From Bradyrhizobiaceae bacterium (GTDB lineage: Bacteria > Pseudomonadota > Alphaproteobacteria > Rhizobiales > Hyphomicrobiaceae), in NCBI GenBank assembly GCA_947475855.1, contig CANJPN010000020.1, positions 1-22,423 of the forward strand: DNA of 22,423 bases. The letters are read 5' to 3'. Numbering within the stretch: the stretch's first letter is position 1; each line of letters opens with the position of its first letter. Positions 7,509-14,734 of the stretch are shown here, one piece after another. Below the pieces are notes generated by a model. It worked only from the letters and a program-made list of their open reading frames with translations, ran no database searches and was not told where the DNA came from. Position numbers and translations under genes: made by a program.

Positions 7509-9395
7509 CTATGCAACCTCGCTCTTCATCGTTTTCGTGGGCGCCTCGACGAAACGTGCATCGAGAGCACAAGCGCGCCGCGCGCCGTCTGTGCCCAGAT
7601 CGCCGCGGGAGTCGCCCCGCTGCGCAGGTGCACCCTTCTCCCACTGGGCGGCCTTTTCGAGTTGGTCGAGCACGCGACCGATGCTGACCGAGCCGAGCTT
7701 CTGCTTCGTGTGGGTGATTGCGCCATTGCGCATCATGTTGATGCGCCGGATCTCGAACGGATCGAGGCCGAGCTTCTCCGCTGCGATATCCATCTGTGTC
7801 TCGGTCGCGAACTGAGTCTGCAGTGCACCGAACGAGCGGAAGGCGCCTGATGGGGTATTGTTCGTGTAGACGCCGATCGTATCGACCTGAAGATTCTGAA
7901 TATCGTATGGCCCTGCGCCGAGGATGGCCGCCTTTCGCATCACACCCTCGGTTGAAAGCCCGTACGCGCCGCCGTCGCTGACCATGCGCAGCGCGATTGC
8001 CTTGAGGCGCCCGTCGCGCATGAAGCCGGAGCGATAGTGGATGCGCGCGGGATGTCGTTTCGCGGTCGTGGCAATCGATTCTTCACGTGTGAACACGAGC
8101 CGCACCGGCTTGCCCGTCTTCATCGCGAGCAGCGCCAGCATGCCCTGGTAGATCATGTCTTCCTTGCCGCCGAAGCCGCCCCCGACGGGGCTCATGATGA
8201 ACCGGACCTTGTTGATCGGTTTGGCGATGATGCGCGACAGCATGTGCCGGTGATTCGTGATGTTCTGTGAGGGCGATAGCACCGTGACGACGCCGTCATG
8301 ATCGACCCATGCAAGACCAGCTTCAGGTTCCAGATATGCGTGCTCGACCTGTTGCGTCTCGTAGGTGTTCTCGATCACCAGATCGCATTCGGCTAACGCT
8401 TTCTCGACGTCGCCCTTACGGATCGGAATATGCTTCGTGACGTTGTCGGGCGCGTAGTCGTGCACGATCGGAGCACCGGCCTTCATGGCTTCGTCCGGGT
8501 CGAAGATCGCGGGCAATGCCTCGAAGACGACCTTGATCAGCGCTGCAGCGCGCTTCGCCGTCAACTCGTCTTCAGCAGCGACGGCAGCAACGGCCTCGCC
8601 TACATAGCGCACCTTGCCCTTCGCCATGACGGGCTGGTCGTGCACGAATACGCCGAAGCCGTCGACGCCCGGAACATCCGCGCTGGTAACGACTGCTTCG
8701 ACGCCCGGCAGGGCTTCAGCAGCGCTCGTGTCGATCGAGACGATCCGTGCGTGCGGATGCGGAGAGCGCAACACGGCTACGTGCAGCATGCCTGGCATGA
8801 CGGTGTCGCCGGCATAGCGCAGCGCACCGGAAACCTTGCTCGGTGCGTCGAGGCGGCGAACATTCGCGCCGATGAACTGCCCCTCGTCGACCTCTTCTTC
8901 TTGAAGCGCGGTCGCCGGTCGCGCGCCGTTCATCACGTCGCGAGCGAGCTCGACCGCCTCGAAGATCTTCGAATAGCCCGTGCAGCGGCAGATGTTCCCG
9001 CCGAGCCGCTCTTTGATTTCGTCATCGCTTACCAGCGGATTGCTGCGGATCGCCGCGGTCGCCGCCATCACCATGCCGGGAATACAATAGCCGCACTGGC
9101 TTGCGCCCGTCTTGTGGAATGCCTTCTGCAGCACGCTGAGTTCGCCCGAGCGCGCCAGGCCCTCGACCGTTTCGATTTTGGCACCCTTCGCCTTCGCGGC
9201 CGGCACCAGACACGACTTCACCAGAACGCCATCGACGAAAACAGAGCAGGTGCCGCACTCACCCGCGCCGCACCCTTCCTTCGTGCCGGTGAGGTTGAGG
9301 TCGTCACGCACGAAATCCAGAAGCCGCGCGAACGGCGCCACGTTCTTGGATACCTTGCGGCCGTTGACGGTCGCTTCGATCTTCAGATCAGGCAT
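7509..9395 (-). CDS. Fused [2Fe-2S] subunit and N-terminal half of the molybdenum subunit
   Basis: A 628-aa fusion. Residues 1-155 are a CoxS-like ferredoxin domain with all eight cluster cysteines: C42, C47, C50, C62, then C101, C104, C136 and C138 (GCGAGECGTC, CGYC, CRCTG). From about 171 (GQFIGANVRRLDAPSKVSG) the molybdenum subunit begins. It includes an Ald_Xan_dh 'a/b hammerhead' segment, VEHAYLEPEAG, SPVGGGFGGKEDM and SGAFRSFGALQTQFA, the Mo-pterin contact motifs. It stops after a linker of about 40 residues rich in Arg/Ala/Gly, where the ordinary large subunit continues. The remaining half is the next gene. It should pass electrons from Mo through the two clusters to the FAD subunit. 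Its ribosome site GGGAGGAG lies in an intergenic palindrome. The substrate is unknown. Confidence 0.87.
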   Translation of the reverse strand: MPDLKIEATVNGRKVSKNVAPFARLLDFVRDDLNLTGTKEGCGAGECGTCSVFVDGVLVKSCLVPAAKAKGAKIETVEGLARSGELSVLQKAFHKTGASQCGYCIPGMVMAATAAIRSNPLVSDDEIKERLGGNICRCTGYSKIFEAVELARDVMNGARPATALQEEEVDEGQFIGANVRRLDAPSKVSGALRYAGDTVMPGMLHVAVLRSPHPHARIVSIDTSAAEALPGVEAVVTSADVPGVDGFGVFVHDQPVMAKGKVRYVGEAVAAVAAEDELTAKRAAALIKVVFEALPAIFDPDEAMKAGAPIVHDYAPDNVTKHIPIRKGDVEKALAECDLVIENTYETQQVEHAYLEPEAGLAWVDHDGVVTVLSPSQNITNHRHMLSRIIAKPINKVRFIMSPVGGGFGGKEDMIYQGMLALLAMKTGKPVRLVFTREESIATTAKRHPARIHYRSGFMRDGRLKAIALRMVSDGGAYGLSTEGVMRKAAILGAGPYDIQNLQVDTIGVYTNNTPSGAFRSFGALQTQFATETQMDIAAEKLGLDPFEIRRINMMRNGAITHTKQKLGSVSIGRVLDQLEKAAQWEKGAPAQRGDSRGDLGTDGARRACALDARFVEAPTKTMKSEVA

Positions 9396-9405
9396 GGCCT
9401 ACTTT

Positions 9406-9450
9406 CTCCTCCCGCTCGTGGGGGAGGTGCCCCGAAGGGGCGGATGGGTG
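9406..9450. repeat. Palindromic intergenic repeat carrying the Shine-Dalgarno of the Fe-S/Mo gene
   Basis: Two hairpins in tandem: CCTCCC (9408-9413) with GGGAGG (9422-9427), then GCCCC-GAA-GGGGC (9429-9441), followed by GGATGGGTGGGG. It shares the layout and the block GTGGGGGAGGT with the element at 21852-21898. On the minus strand its 5'-proximal arm supplies GGGAGGAG, the only good ribosome site for the gene starting at 9395, about 10 nt upstream of the ATG. Pairing would mask that site. Confidence 0.6.
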
Positions 9451-9478
9451 GGGCTACAAGGGAGAAGTATGATCGGGA

Positions 9479-10399
9479 TCACGCATACTTCGCCTCGAAT
9501 TCGCGGGAGATCAGCTTTGTGGATGCGCCCGCACGCAGGGCGGCATTGATGAGCGCACGCAGCACGAAGCCGCGCACGACCTCACGTCGATAGTCCTGCC
9601 TCGTACGCGATGCGACGAGATCGCCAGCGGAGTCTGCCGCATCCTCGAGAATCGCCGAAGACAGCGCCTTTGTTTTTAGAGCCTCCTCGATGGCAGTCAT
9701 GCGCCGCGGAACCGGTCCGATGCCCGCGACCGCGAGCTTCACGTCCGCGAACCGCTCGCCCGTCGCGTCGATCTCGACGAGTGCCGCGACGCAGACGGTG
9801 GAGATCACCAGCGAGCGGCGATGTCCGACTTTCTCGAACGCGCCGCCGTGTTTCGGCAGCGCCGGGCATTGCACCTCGACGAGGATCTCGTCCGCAGCGA
9901 GCATCGTATTGCTAGGTCCAGTCGCGAACTCGGAAAGCGGCATCGTGCGCTGCACGATCTTGCCGGCCTTGCGCGAAGAGAGAACCACGCGGGCGTCGTG
10001 CGCCAGCAGCGCCGGTGTCCCGTCGGCTGCCGGCGATGCGTTGACGAGATTGCCGCCGATCGTCGCCGATTCCCGGATCTGGTCGTCGGCGAACCACACC
10101 GCGCAGAAAGGCATCAGCGGCAGTGCCGCCGCGAGAGTCTTGTCGTCTAGAAAACGCTGGAACCGCGTTGCCGCGCCGAGCCGGACATTGCCCCCTGCAA
10201 CTTCGCGGACATTGAGTTCCGGTATCCCAGCGATGTCGATCAGTACGGGAATGTGCACATCGCCCGCACGGCCTTCACGCGCCCACGGCAGGATGTCCGT
10301 CGCCCCGGCAACGAGACGATACACGCCGCGATGGTTCTCCATCGCGTCGAATGCTTCGCCGAGCGTTACCGGGGTGAGGTAGTCGTCACACGTGAGCAT
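9479..10399 (-). CDS. FAD-binding subunit of a molybdenum hydroxylase (CoxM-like)
   Basis: A 306-aa protein of the family's normal size. The FAD-binding PCMH domain shows YRLVAGATDILPWAREG near 28-43 and ATIGGNLVNASPAADGTPAL near 112-131, the two FAD contact loops of CoxM/HcrB-type subunits. The C-terminal CO-dehydrogenase flavoprotein domain follows (VGHRRSLVISTVCVAALVEI and later). It accepts electrons from the [2Fe-2S] clusters of the next gene's product and hands them to NAD+ or quinone. It is the first of the three hydroxylase genes, in the order FAD, Fe-S/Mo, Mo. The ATG at 10399 has only a weak ribosome site (CTGGTG), and no better start lies nearby. A 46-residue Fe-S insert found in 4-hydroxybenzoyl-CoA reductase HcrB is not obvious here. 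Confidence 0.88.
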   Translation of the reverse strand: MLTCDDYLTPVTLGEAFDAMENHRGVYRLVAGATDILPWAREGRAGDVHIPVLIDIAGIPELNVREVAGGNVRLGAATRFQRFLDDKTLAAALPLMPFCAVWFADDQIRESATIGGNLVNASPAADGTPALLAHDARVVLSSRKAGKIVQRTMPLSEFATGPSNTMLAADEILVEVQCPALPKHGGAFEKVGHRRSLVISTVCVAALVEIDATGERFADVKLAVAGIGPVPRRMTAIEEALKTKALSSAILEDAADSAGDLVASRTRQDYRREVVRGFVLRALINAALRAGASTKLISREFEAKYA

Positions 10400-10442
10400 T
10401 TTGCACCAGTTGGGGGCAGACCCCGGGGTCGCTTGTTCAGAC

Positions 10443-10533
10443 GTAGGGCGGATTAGCGCAGCGTAATCCGCCGTTACGGACTACCGAGTGCCGTGGATGG
10501 CGGATTACGCGCTTGCGCGCTAATCCGCCCTAC
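10443..10533. repeat. Inverted repeat element GTAGGGCGGATTAGCGC...GCGCTAATCCGCCCTAC
   Basis: The ends GTAGGGCGGATTAGCGC (10443-10459) and GCGCTAATCCGCCCTAC (10517-10533) are perfect inverted repeats of 17 nt. Inside, GCGTAATCCGCC and GGCGGATTACGC form a second inverted pair, so the whole can fold as a large cruciform or two REP-like hairpins (each side also self-pairs). This motif is a widely dispersed intergenic element in proteobacteria. It sits in the 144-nt gap between the alcohol dehydrogenase stop and the FAD subunit start, and may give differential mRNA stability. No transposase is present. Confidence 0.75.
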
Positions 10534-10543
10534 GCACCTGCGA

Positions 10544-11710
10544 TCACTCCGCCGCCATTTTCTTCGCAGCGACGGCGGACGGCATTTTCACGACCACCTT
10601 GATCGCGTCGTCGATCCGATCCTTCGCGTAGCGAATTGCCTCGGGGAGATCCTTCAGCTCGAAAGTGTGGGTGTGGATCAGCTTCGCGTCGAAGCGCTTC
10701 TGCTCCATGAAGGCCTGCGCGCGGTGGGTCGCGCTCTTACCTTCTCCGCGGATGCCGTAGACGTAAATATTGTTGCGCACGATGTTCGCGACATCGACCG
10801 GCACCTTCTCGTGGGGAAACGCGGCGAGGCAGATCTTGCCGCCCCGGTTGACCATCAGCATGGCCTCGTTGAGGGCGTTCGTTGCAGCCGAGCACTCGAG
10901 CACGTAGTCCGCGCCCTTGCCGCCCAGGATGCGCTTCACACCAGCGACCGCTTCCTCGTTACGGACGTTGATGACGTGGTCGGCACCGAGCTTCTTCCCG
11001 ATCTCGAGTCGGTTGTCGCGCGTTCCCGTCAGGATCACGGGGTTTGCGCCGAGCGCCTTCGCAACACCGACGCCGAGCAGACCGATCGGGCCGGGCCCGG
11101 TGACGACGACGCTCTCGCCGGCGAGGAGTCCGCCGAGCTCTGTCAGTCCGTACATGGCGGTTCCGGCAGTGACGACGAGCGTCGCTTCCTCGTCGGACAT
11201 GTCGTCGGCGACCTTCACCATCGTATTGATGTTGTTGATCGCGTACTCGCAGAAGCCGCCCTCGGTGGTGAAGCCGTTGGCGCGGTGGCCCTTGTTCACG
11301 TCGCCGTAGTTCATGCCGTAGTTGTGGCACGACGTGTACATGCCCTCGCGGCAACGCTTGCACTGGCCGCAGCCGGCGTGGATCTCGACGGTGACACGGT
11401 CGCCGATCGCGAACTCGTCGACGCCCGGTCCCAGGGCCGCGACGGTGCCCATGTATTCATGGCCGGGCGTCCAATTCTTGTTGAACGGCAGGCCACCTTC
11501 GATCAGCGCCGGCGGACCATGGTAGATGACTTCGAGATCCGTTGCGCAGATCGCAACCGCGTCTATCCGAACCAGGACCTCGGCCTTGCCCGGCACCGGG
11601 ATCGCCTTCTCTTTGTAGATAAGCTGGCCGGGATCGCCGAGAACCCATGCCTTCTGCATGTCGGGGATCGGAAAGTTCTTCGAGATCTTCACGCCTGGCG
11701 GTGCGTACAT
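10544..11710 (-). CDS. Zinc-dependent alcohol dehydrogenase (MDR superfamily)
   Basis: A 388-aa medium-chain dehydrogenase. The catalytic zinc ligands are C55 (AICATDLE) and H84/E85 (TPGHEYMG). The structural zinc lobe has four cysteines at C114, C117, C120 and C128 (CGQCKRC...C). The NAD(P) Rossmann motif is VVTGPGPIGLLGVGVAKALGA. It resembles threonine/sorbitol dehydrogenase-like members that oxidise secondary alcohols with NAD+. ATG at 11710 has GGAG about 10 nt upstream. A longer frame to 11845 would run into the IclR gene and lacks family similarity. It is 40 nt downstream of the IclR gene on the same strand, so the two are probably co-transcribed. An N-terminal extension of about 18 residues precedes the usual start of the fold (MQKAWVLGDPG). 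Confidence 0.9.
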   Translation of the reverse strand: MYAPPGVKISKNFPIPDMQKAWVLGDPGQLIYKEKAIPVPGKAEVLVRIDAVAICATDLEVIYHGPPALIEGGLPFNKNWTPGHEYMGTVAALGPGVDEFAIGDRVTVEIHAGCGQCKRCREGMYTSCHNYGMNYGDVNKGHRANGFTTEGGFCEYAINNINTMVKVADDMSDEEATLVVTAGTAMYGLTELGGLLAGESVVVTGPGPIGLLGVGVAKALGANPVILTGTRDNRLEIGKKLGADHVINVRNEEAVAGVKRILGGKGADYVLECSAATNALNEAMLMVNRGGKICLAAFPHEKVPVDVANIVRNNIYVYGIRGEGKSATHRAQAFMEQKRFDAKLIHTHTFELKDLPEAIRYAKDRIDDAIKVVVKMPSAVAAKKMAAE

Positions 11711-11750
11711 CGGATCGTTTCTCCAGTTGTTCTGTGCTTGAATTCTGCAA

Positions 11751-12641
11751 TTAGCTGTCGGCGGGATCGCGAGGATTTTCGTTTGCCGGCATGGCGGTTG
11801 CGCCGAACTCTGCGGAAAGCTCGCGCGCGGCTTCTCCAACGGCATGCCGGATCAATGCCAGATGCTCTTCACCGGCTCGGAATGCAGGGGCGGATACGCT
11901 GAGCGATCCGATGACGGCCCCGCTGTGATCGCGCACCGCAGCGCCGATGCACACGACGCCCTGCTGGAATTCCTCGCGATCGATGGCAAAACCATTGCGG
12001 CGCACGTGGCGCATATCTTCGATCAGGGCAGCGCGGTCCGTGATCGTATTCGGGGTGAAGCTCTTCAATCCGTTGACATCGAGGATGCGCCGCACTTGGT
12101 CGTCGGGGAGCCAGGCCAGCATTGCCTTTCCGGTCGCGGTCGCATGCGGTGGCTCTGCAGTACCAATCACTCCGGCATCGACGCGCACTGCCTGACGGGC
12201 CTCGCTCTTGGCGACGGTCACAACCTGATCGCCTTGTAGGACCGCGAGTTGCACCGCTTCGCCCGTCGCCTCGTTGAGCCGGTCGAGAACCGGCTGCGCG
12301 CGCCGCGGCAGGTCGACTTGCCGCATGAATGCCTGGCCCAGATGGAGGACGCGCGCGCCGAGTGCATATGTCCGCCGTCCCGGCACCTGCGCCACATACC
12401 CGGCCTTCAGCAGCGTGGCGAGCAGGTGGTGGCAGGTTGAGATGTTCAAGCCAGCGCGTGCGGAGAGGTCCGTCAGAGAAGTGCCGCCGCCCGATTGTGC
12501 CAGCAGTTCAAGAAGCGACAGAGCGCGATCGACGGATTGAACTCCCCCACCGTCAGCACGTGGCTTTCTTTGCTCAGGCGCCGAAGGCGAGTGGGCGCTG
12601 GCGTCCGAGCCGGGGGCGGCAATTTCGACGAAATCGGGCAC
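11751..12641 (-). CDS. IclR-family transcriptional regulator
   Basis: A 296-aa protein with a disordered N-terminus of about 35 residues, then the IclR winged helix (VQSVDRALSLLELLA, then SLTDLSARAGLNISTCHHLLATLLKAGYV and the wing RRTYALGARVLHLG). The C-terminal effector-binding GAF-like domain contains PPHATATGKAMLAWLP and FQQGVVCIGAAVRDHSG, the typical ligand-pocket segments. IclR proteins act as dimers or tetramers controlling catabolic genes in response to an organic acid. The start is GTG at 12641; no ATG is in frame and the ribosome site is weak, so the first residues are uncertain. It leads the minus-strand cluster and diverges from MaoC/CitE, with paired ATTTCGCAA boxes between. It probably controls both directions and itself. 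Confidence 0.9.
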   Translation of the reverse strand: MPDFVEIAAPGSDASAHSPSAPEQRKPRADGGGVQSVDRALSLLELLAQSGGGTSLTDLSARAGLNISTCHHLLATLLKAGYVAQVPGRRTYALGARVLHLGQAFMRQVDLPRRAQPVLDRLNEATGEAVQLAVLQGDQVVTVAKSEARQAVRVDAGVIGTAEPPHATATGKAMLAWLPDDQVRRILDVNGLKSFTPNTITDRAALIEDMRHVRRNGFAIDREEFQQGVVCIGAAVRDHSGAVIGSLSVSAPAFRAGEEHLALIRHAVGEAARELSAEFGATAMPANENPRDPADS

Positions 12642-12682
12642 GTGCGTCGACCATTCTGCAGCATGGTGAAAACTTATTTCGC

Positions 12683-12711
12683 AAAATAGAAAGCCTAAGA
12701 TGGAGTGTCAA
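12683..12711 (-). promoter_or_regulatory. Sigma-70-type promoter for the IclR-led minus-strand cluster
   Basis: On the minus strand TTGACA (12711-12706) is followed after 17 nt by TATTTT (12688-12683). The -35 is perfect, the spacing is optimal and the -10 matches 4 of 6. Transcription would begin near 12676, giving a leader of about 35 nt before the GTG at 12641. The first ATTTCGCAA box overlaps the -10 and start point, so a bound regulator would block initiation. Confidence 0.6.
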
Positions 12712-12723
12712 CAGTTTTCGATA

Positions 12724-12752
12724 TGGAGAAGTTATATTTCGCAATGTAAAAT
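12724..12752 (+). promoter_or_regulatory. Candidate plus-strand promoter for the MaoC/CitE genes
   Basis: TGGAGA (12724-12729; 4 of 6 to TTGACA) and TAAAAT (12747-12752; 5 of 6 to TATAAT) are separated by 17 nt. The second ATTTCGCAA dyad lies over the spacer and -10. The leader to the MaoC start would be about 325 nt, unusually long, so a second promoter or a missed short gene is possible. Confidence 0.35.
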
Positions 12753-13084
12753 TAATGGCCGGTCTCTAGTTGGTCTTCAATTTGGAGCAAGTCCTGCGCA
12801 AATTATTTGAAGTCTGGTCATGTATCGGCCGCGGCGCGGTCCCACGGCTGGCCGCAAAAGCGTGGCTTACTGTCCTTGCGCCTCGGCCTGAGGCTGCTTG
12901 TTGGGGAGGGAAGGACCGAGGCAGGCCGTCGATGACACTCGATCCCGCGAAGGCTCCGTGGCAGAAGCGCCCCCGGAGCCTTCGGCGTTGTCCTCGCGCG
13001 CCCCTCGATATTGCCGCCCGCATTGACGCAGGCGAGGTGCCGTTCTACGCGCTCTGAGTTTCCTCTCAACAAGAGCGCATCGCC
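12753..13084. other. Leader/intergenic stretch before the MaoC gene, with a strong hairpin
   Basis: No convincing gene is seen in this stretch of about 330 bases. It holds a perfect 11-bp inverted repeat, CGAAGGCTCCG (12948-12958) with CGGAGCCTTCG (12974-12984), around a 15-nt loop. No U-tract follows. A 41-codon frame from ATG 12932 to TGA 13057 ends 27 nt before the MaoC ATG. It has an AGGCAGG-like ribosome site but no recognisable sequence, and the hairpin lies inside it. Confidence 0.4.
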
Positions 13085-13549
13085 ATGCCAGGCAAGCATT
13101 TCGAAGATCTCGTGATCGGTCACGTGTTCCAACACTCGCTGCGCCGTACCCTCACAGAGATGGACAACACGCTGTTCTCCTGCCTGACGCACAACCCGCA
13201 ACCCCTGCACATCGATCACGAGTTTGCTGCGAAGAGTGAATGGGGCCGCCCGTTGGTCAATTCGCTGTTCACGCTGGGCCTGCTGATTGGCGTTTCGGTC
13301 GAAGACACGACGGCCGGCACTCTGTTCGCCAATCTCGGGATGACCGACGTGAAGTTCCCCAATCCGCTGTTCCACGGCGACACGGTCAACTGCACGAGCG
13401 AGATCGTATCGAAGCGCGAGAGCAAGTCGCGGCCCAATGTCGGCGTCGTGGAGTTCCGCCACAAGGCTTTCAAGCAGGACGGCAAAATCGTCGCCGAATG
13501 CTTGCGCCAATCCATGATCTATAAGAAGCAGCAACCTGCGAAGGTCTGA
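13085..13549 (+). CDS. MaoC-family hydratase (hot-dog fold)
   Basis: A 154-aa protein with the single hot-dog domain of (R)-specific enoyl-CoA hydratases. The hydratase signature is visible: TEMDNTLFSCLTHNPQPLHIDHEFA, with N37, H42 and D44 in the catalytic loop, followed by GRPLVNSLFTLGLLIG and FPNPLFHGDTVNCTSEIV. Members add water to a CoA-bound enoate; close types include mesaconyl-CoA and itaconyl-CoA hydratases. The neighbour, 4 nt downstream, is a CitE-type lyase, so hydration followed by C-C cleavage of the resulting malyl- or citramalyl-type CoA ester is a reasonable inference. The start at 13085 begins the conserved fold; the upstream ribosome site is weak (AAGAGCG). Confidence 0.87.
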   Translation: MPGKHFEDLVIGHVFQHSLRRTLTEMDNTLFSCLTHNPQPLHIDHEFAAKSEWGRPLVNSLFTLGLLIGVSVEDTTAGTLFANLGMTDVKFPNPLFHGDTVNCTSEIVSKRESKSRPNVGVVEFRHKAFKQDGKIVAECLRQSMIYKKQQPAKV

Positions 13550-13553
13550 CCTC

Positions 13554-14429
13554 ATGCGCTCGATGCTTTTCGTGCCTGCCGACAGCGATCGCAAAATGGC
13601 CAAGGCCATGGCATCCGGGGCCGATGCTGTGATCCTGGATCTCGAGGACTCGATTTCGGTCGACGGCAAGGCACGTGCCCGCGGCGTGGCACGCGAATTT
13701 CTGACGTCCGCCATGGCCACGTGGACGCCAGCACAGCCTCGTATTTACGTCCGTATCAACGATCTTGCGACGCCGTTCTGGCAGGACGATCTCGCGATGC
13801 TTGAAGGTGGCTTGCCGCATGGCATTCTGCTGCCGAAGTCTCGCTCGGGTGAAGATGTGCATCAGCTCTCTGTCGCCCTCGGCCACGCGGAGGAAAAGTC
13901 GGGGGCCAAACAGGGCACGACCCGCATCCTGGCGCTTGTCACCGAGGTTGCCATTTCGCTGCTGCAATTGCCGAGCTACATCGGATCGAGCAGCCGCCTC
14001 GTCGGCTTCACGTGGGGCGCGGAGGACTTGTCAGCCGAGATCGGCGCCAGTGCCAACCGCGAGCCGGACGGCAGCTTCACCTCGCCTTATCGGCTCGTCC
14101 GCGACATGATGCTGCTCACCGCGACGGCTGCCGAGGTGCCTGCGATCGATACGGTCTACATCGATTTCCGCAACAAGACAGGGCTCGCGCTCGAAGCCTC
14201 TATGGCTGCGCGTGATGGGTTCGTAGGCAAGATGGCAATTCATCCAGATCAGGTGCCGATAATCAATGAGGCCTTCACGCCGCCACCTGCCGAGGTCGAA
14301 CGCGCCCGGGCGATCGTAGCGGCATTCGAAGCGGCGAATGGCGCCGGAGTCGTCGGTTTCCAGGGGCAGATGCTCGACCGTCCTCATCTGGTGCTGGCCA
14401 AGCGCACGCTCGCGAGGGCCCCAGCGTAG
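13554..14429 (+). CDS. CitE-like CoA-ester lyase (HpcH/HpaI superfamily)
   Basis: A 291-aa TIM-barrel protein. MLFVPADSDRKMAKAMASGA and AVILDLEDSI (E31, D32) open the barrel. R67 in YVRIND binds the substrate carboxylate. E131 (TEVAISLLQLP) and D158 (TWGAEDLSAE) are the expected Mg2+ ligands. GKMAIHPDQV near 230 is the CoA-side signature. Enzymes of this group cleave or form malyl-CoA, beta-methylmalyl-CoA or citramalyl-CoA, releasing acetyl-CoA or propionyl-CoA. No citrate lyase alpha or gamma subunit is near, so it is a stand-alone CoA-ester lyase. ATG at 13554 has AAGG upstream and follows the MaoC stop by 4 nt, so the two form one operon. The pair resembles the last two steps of itaconate or mesaconate breakdown, but no CoA-transferase is present here. 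Confidence 0.88.
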   Translation: MRSMLFVPADSDRKMAKAMASGADAVILDLEDSISVDGKARARGVAREFLTSAMATWTPAQPRIYVRINDLATPFWQDDLAMLEGGLPHGILLPKSRSGEDVHQLSVALGHAEEKSGAKQGTTRILALVTEVAISLLQLPSYIGSSSRLVGFTWGAEDLSAEIGASANREPDGSFTSPYRLVRDMMLLTATAAEVPAIDTVYIDFRNKTGLALEASMAARDGFVGKMAIHPDQVPIINEAFTPPPAEVERARAIVAAFEAANGAGVVGFQGQMLDRPHLVLAKRTLARAPA

Positions 14430-14734
14430 CGCGCAAGCGCGCCTGAGCGGATCAAACAATGCAGCGCACGTGTTCCCACTGGGCGAGCCTAGTGGCTCCT
14501 GTAGCGAGTGTGCTTGCAGAGATGCGATAGAACCATATTCGTTCACCGGCCGTGCGGACAACTGCGTCCCAATTGCACCTCGCCCGTTTAATTGTTCTGC
14601 ACACATGTCGCCGCCTCAAAGGAGCACCTAATGTCGCTCACGTGAATTGCTCTGAGTGTCTGCCTGTCTTTGTCGCCAAGGGGAGCGTGTCGTACGCAAG
14701 GCGATAGAAGTGTGCTTGTCCTGGGGGATTGTGC
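14430..14734. other. Intergenic stretch, no gene seen
   Basis: About 305 bases between the CitE-like and arginase-like genes. Right after the stop lies GCGCGC-AA-GCGCGC (14429-14442), which can form a tight hairpin but lacks a T-run. The rest includes an AT-richer patch near 14505-14610. I found no convincing promoter or coding frame there, although the arginase-like gene needs a promoter in or near it. Confidence 0.4.

Larger units (their letters stand above)
12676..12752. promoter_or_regulatory. Paired ATTTCGCAA boxes, candidate IclR-family operator region
   Basis: The nonamer ATTTCGCAA occurs at 12676-12684 and again at 12736-12744, exactly 60 nt apart. The second copy is part of an imperfect 17-nt dyad, ATTTCGCA-A-TGTAAAAT (12736-12752). 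The local sequence is much more AT-rich than the surrounding genes. IclR-family operators are often A/T-flanked imperfect palindromes of 14-18 nt between divergent genes. The boxes lie against both predicted promoters. Binding is inferred. Confidence 0.55.

Noticed and set aside
7228..7644. A programmed frameshift joining the two molybdenum-subunit halves
   Set aside because: The alternative frame across the linker gives no family-like sequence, and there is no slippery heptamer next to the stop; stop-start coupling explains the layout.
12932..13057. A 41-codon open frame just upstream of the MaoC gene, possibly a leader peptide
   Set aside because: It has only a moderate ribosome site, no recognisable sequence and no run of a single regulatory amino acid; a strong hairpin overlaps it. 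Left as intergenic.
12818..13720. A 300-codon antisense open frame over the MaoC gene and its leader
   Set aside because: No family features, and it lies opposite a clear MaoC gene; long antisense frames are expected in GC-rich coding DNA.
14429..14442. GCGCGC-AA-GCGCGC as a rho-independent terminator of the CitE-like gene
   Set aside because: The loop is only 2 nt and no T-run follows.
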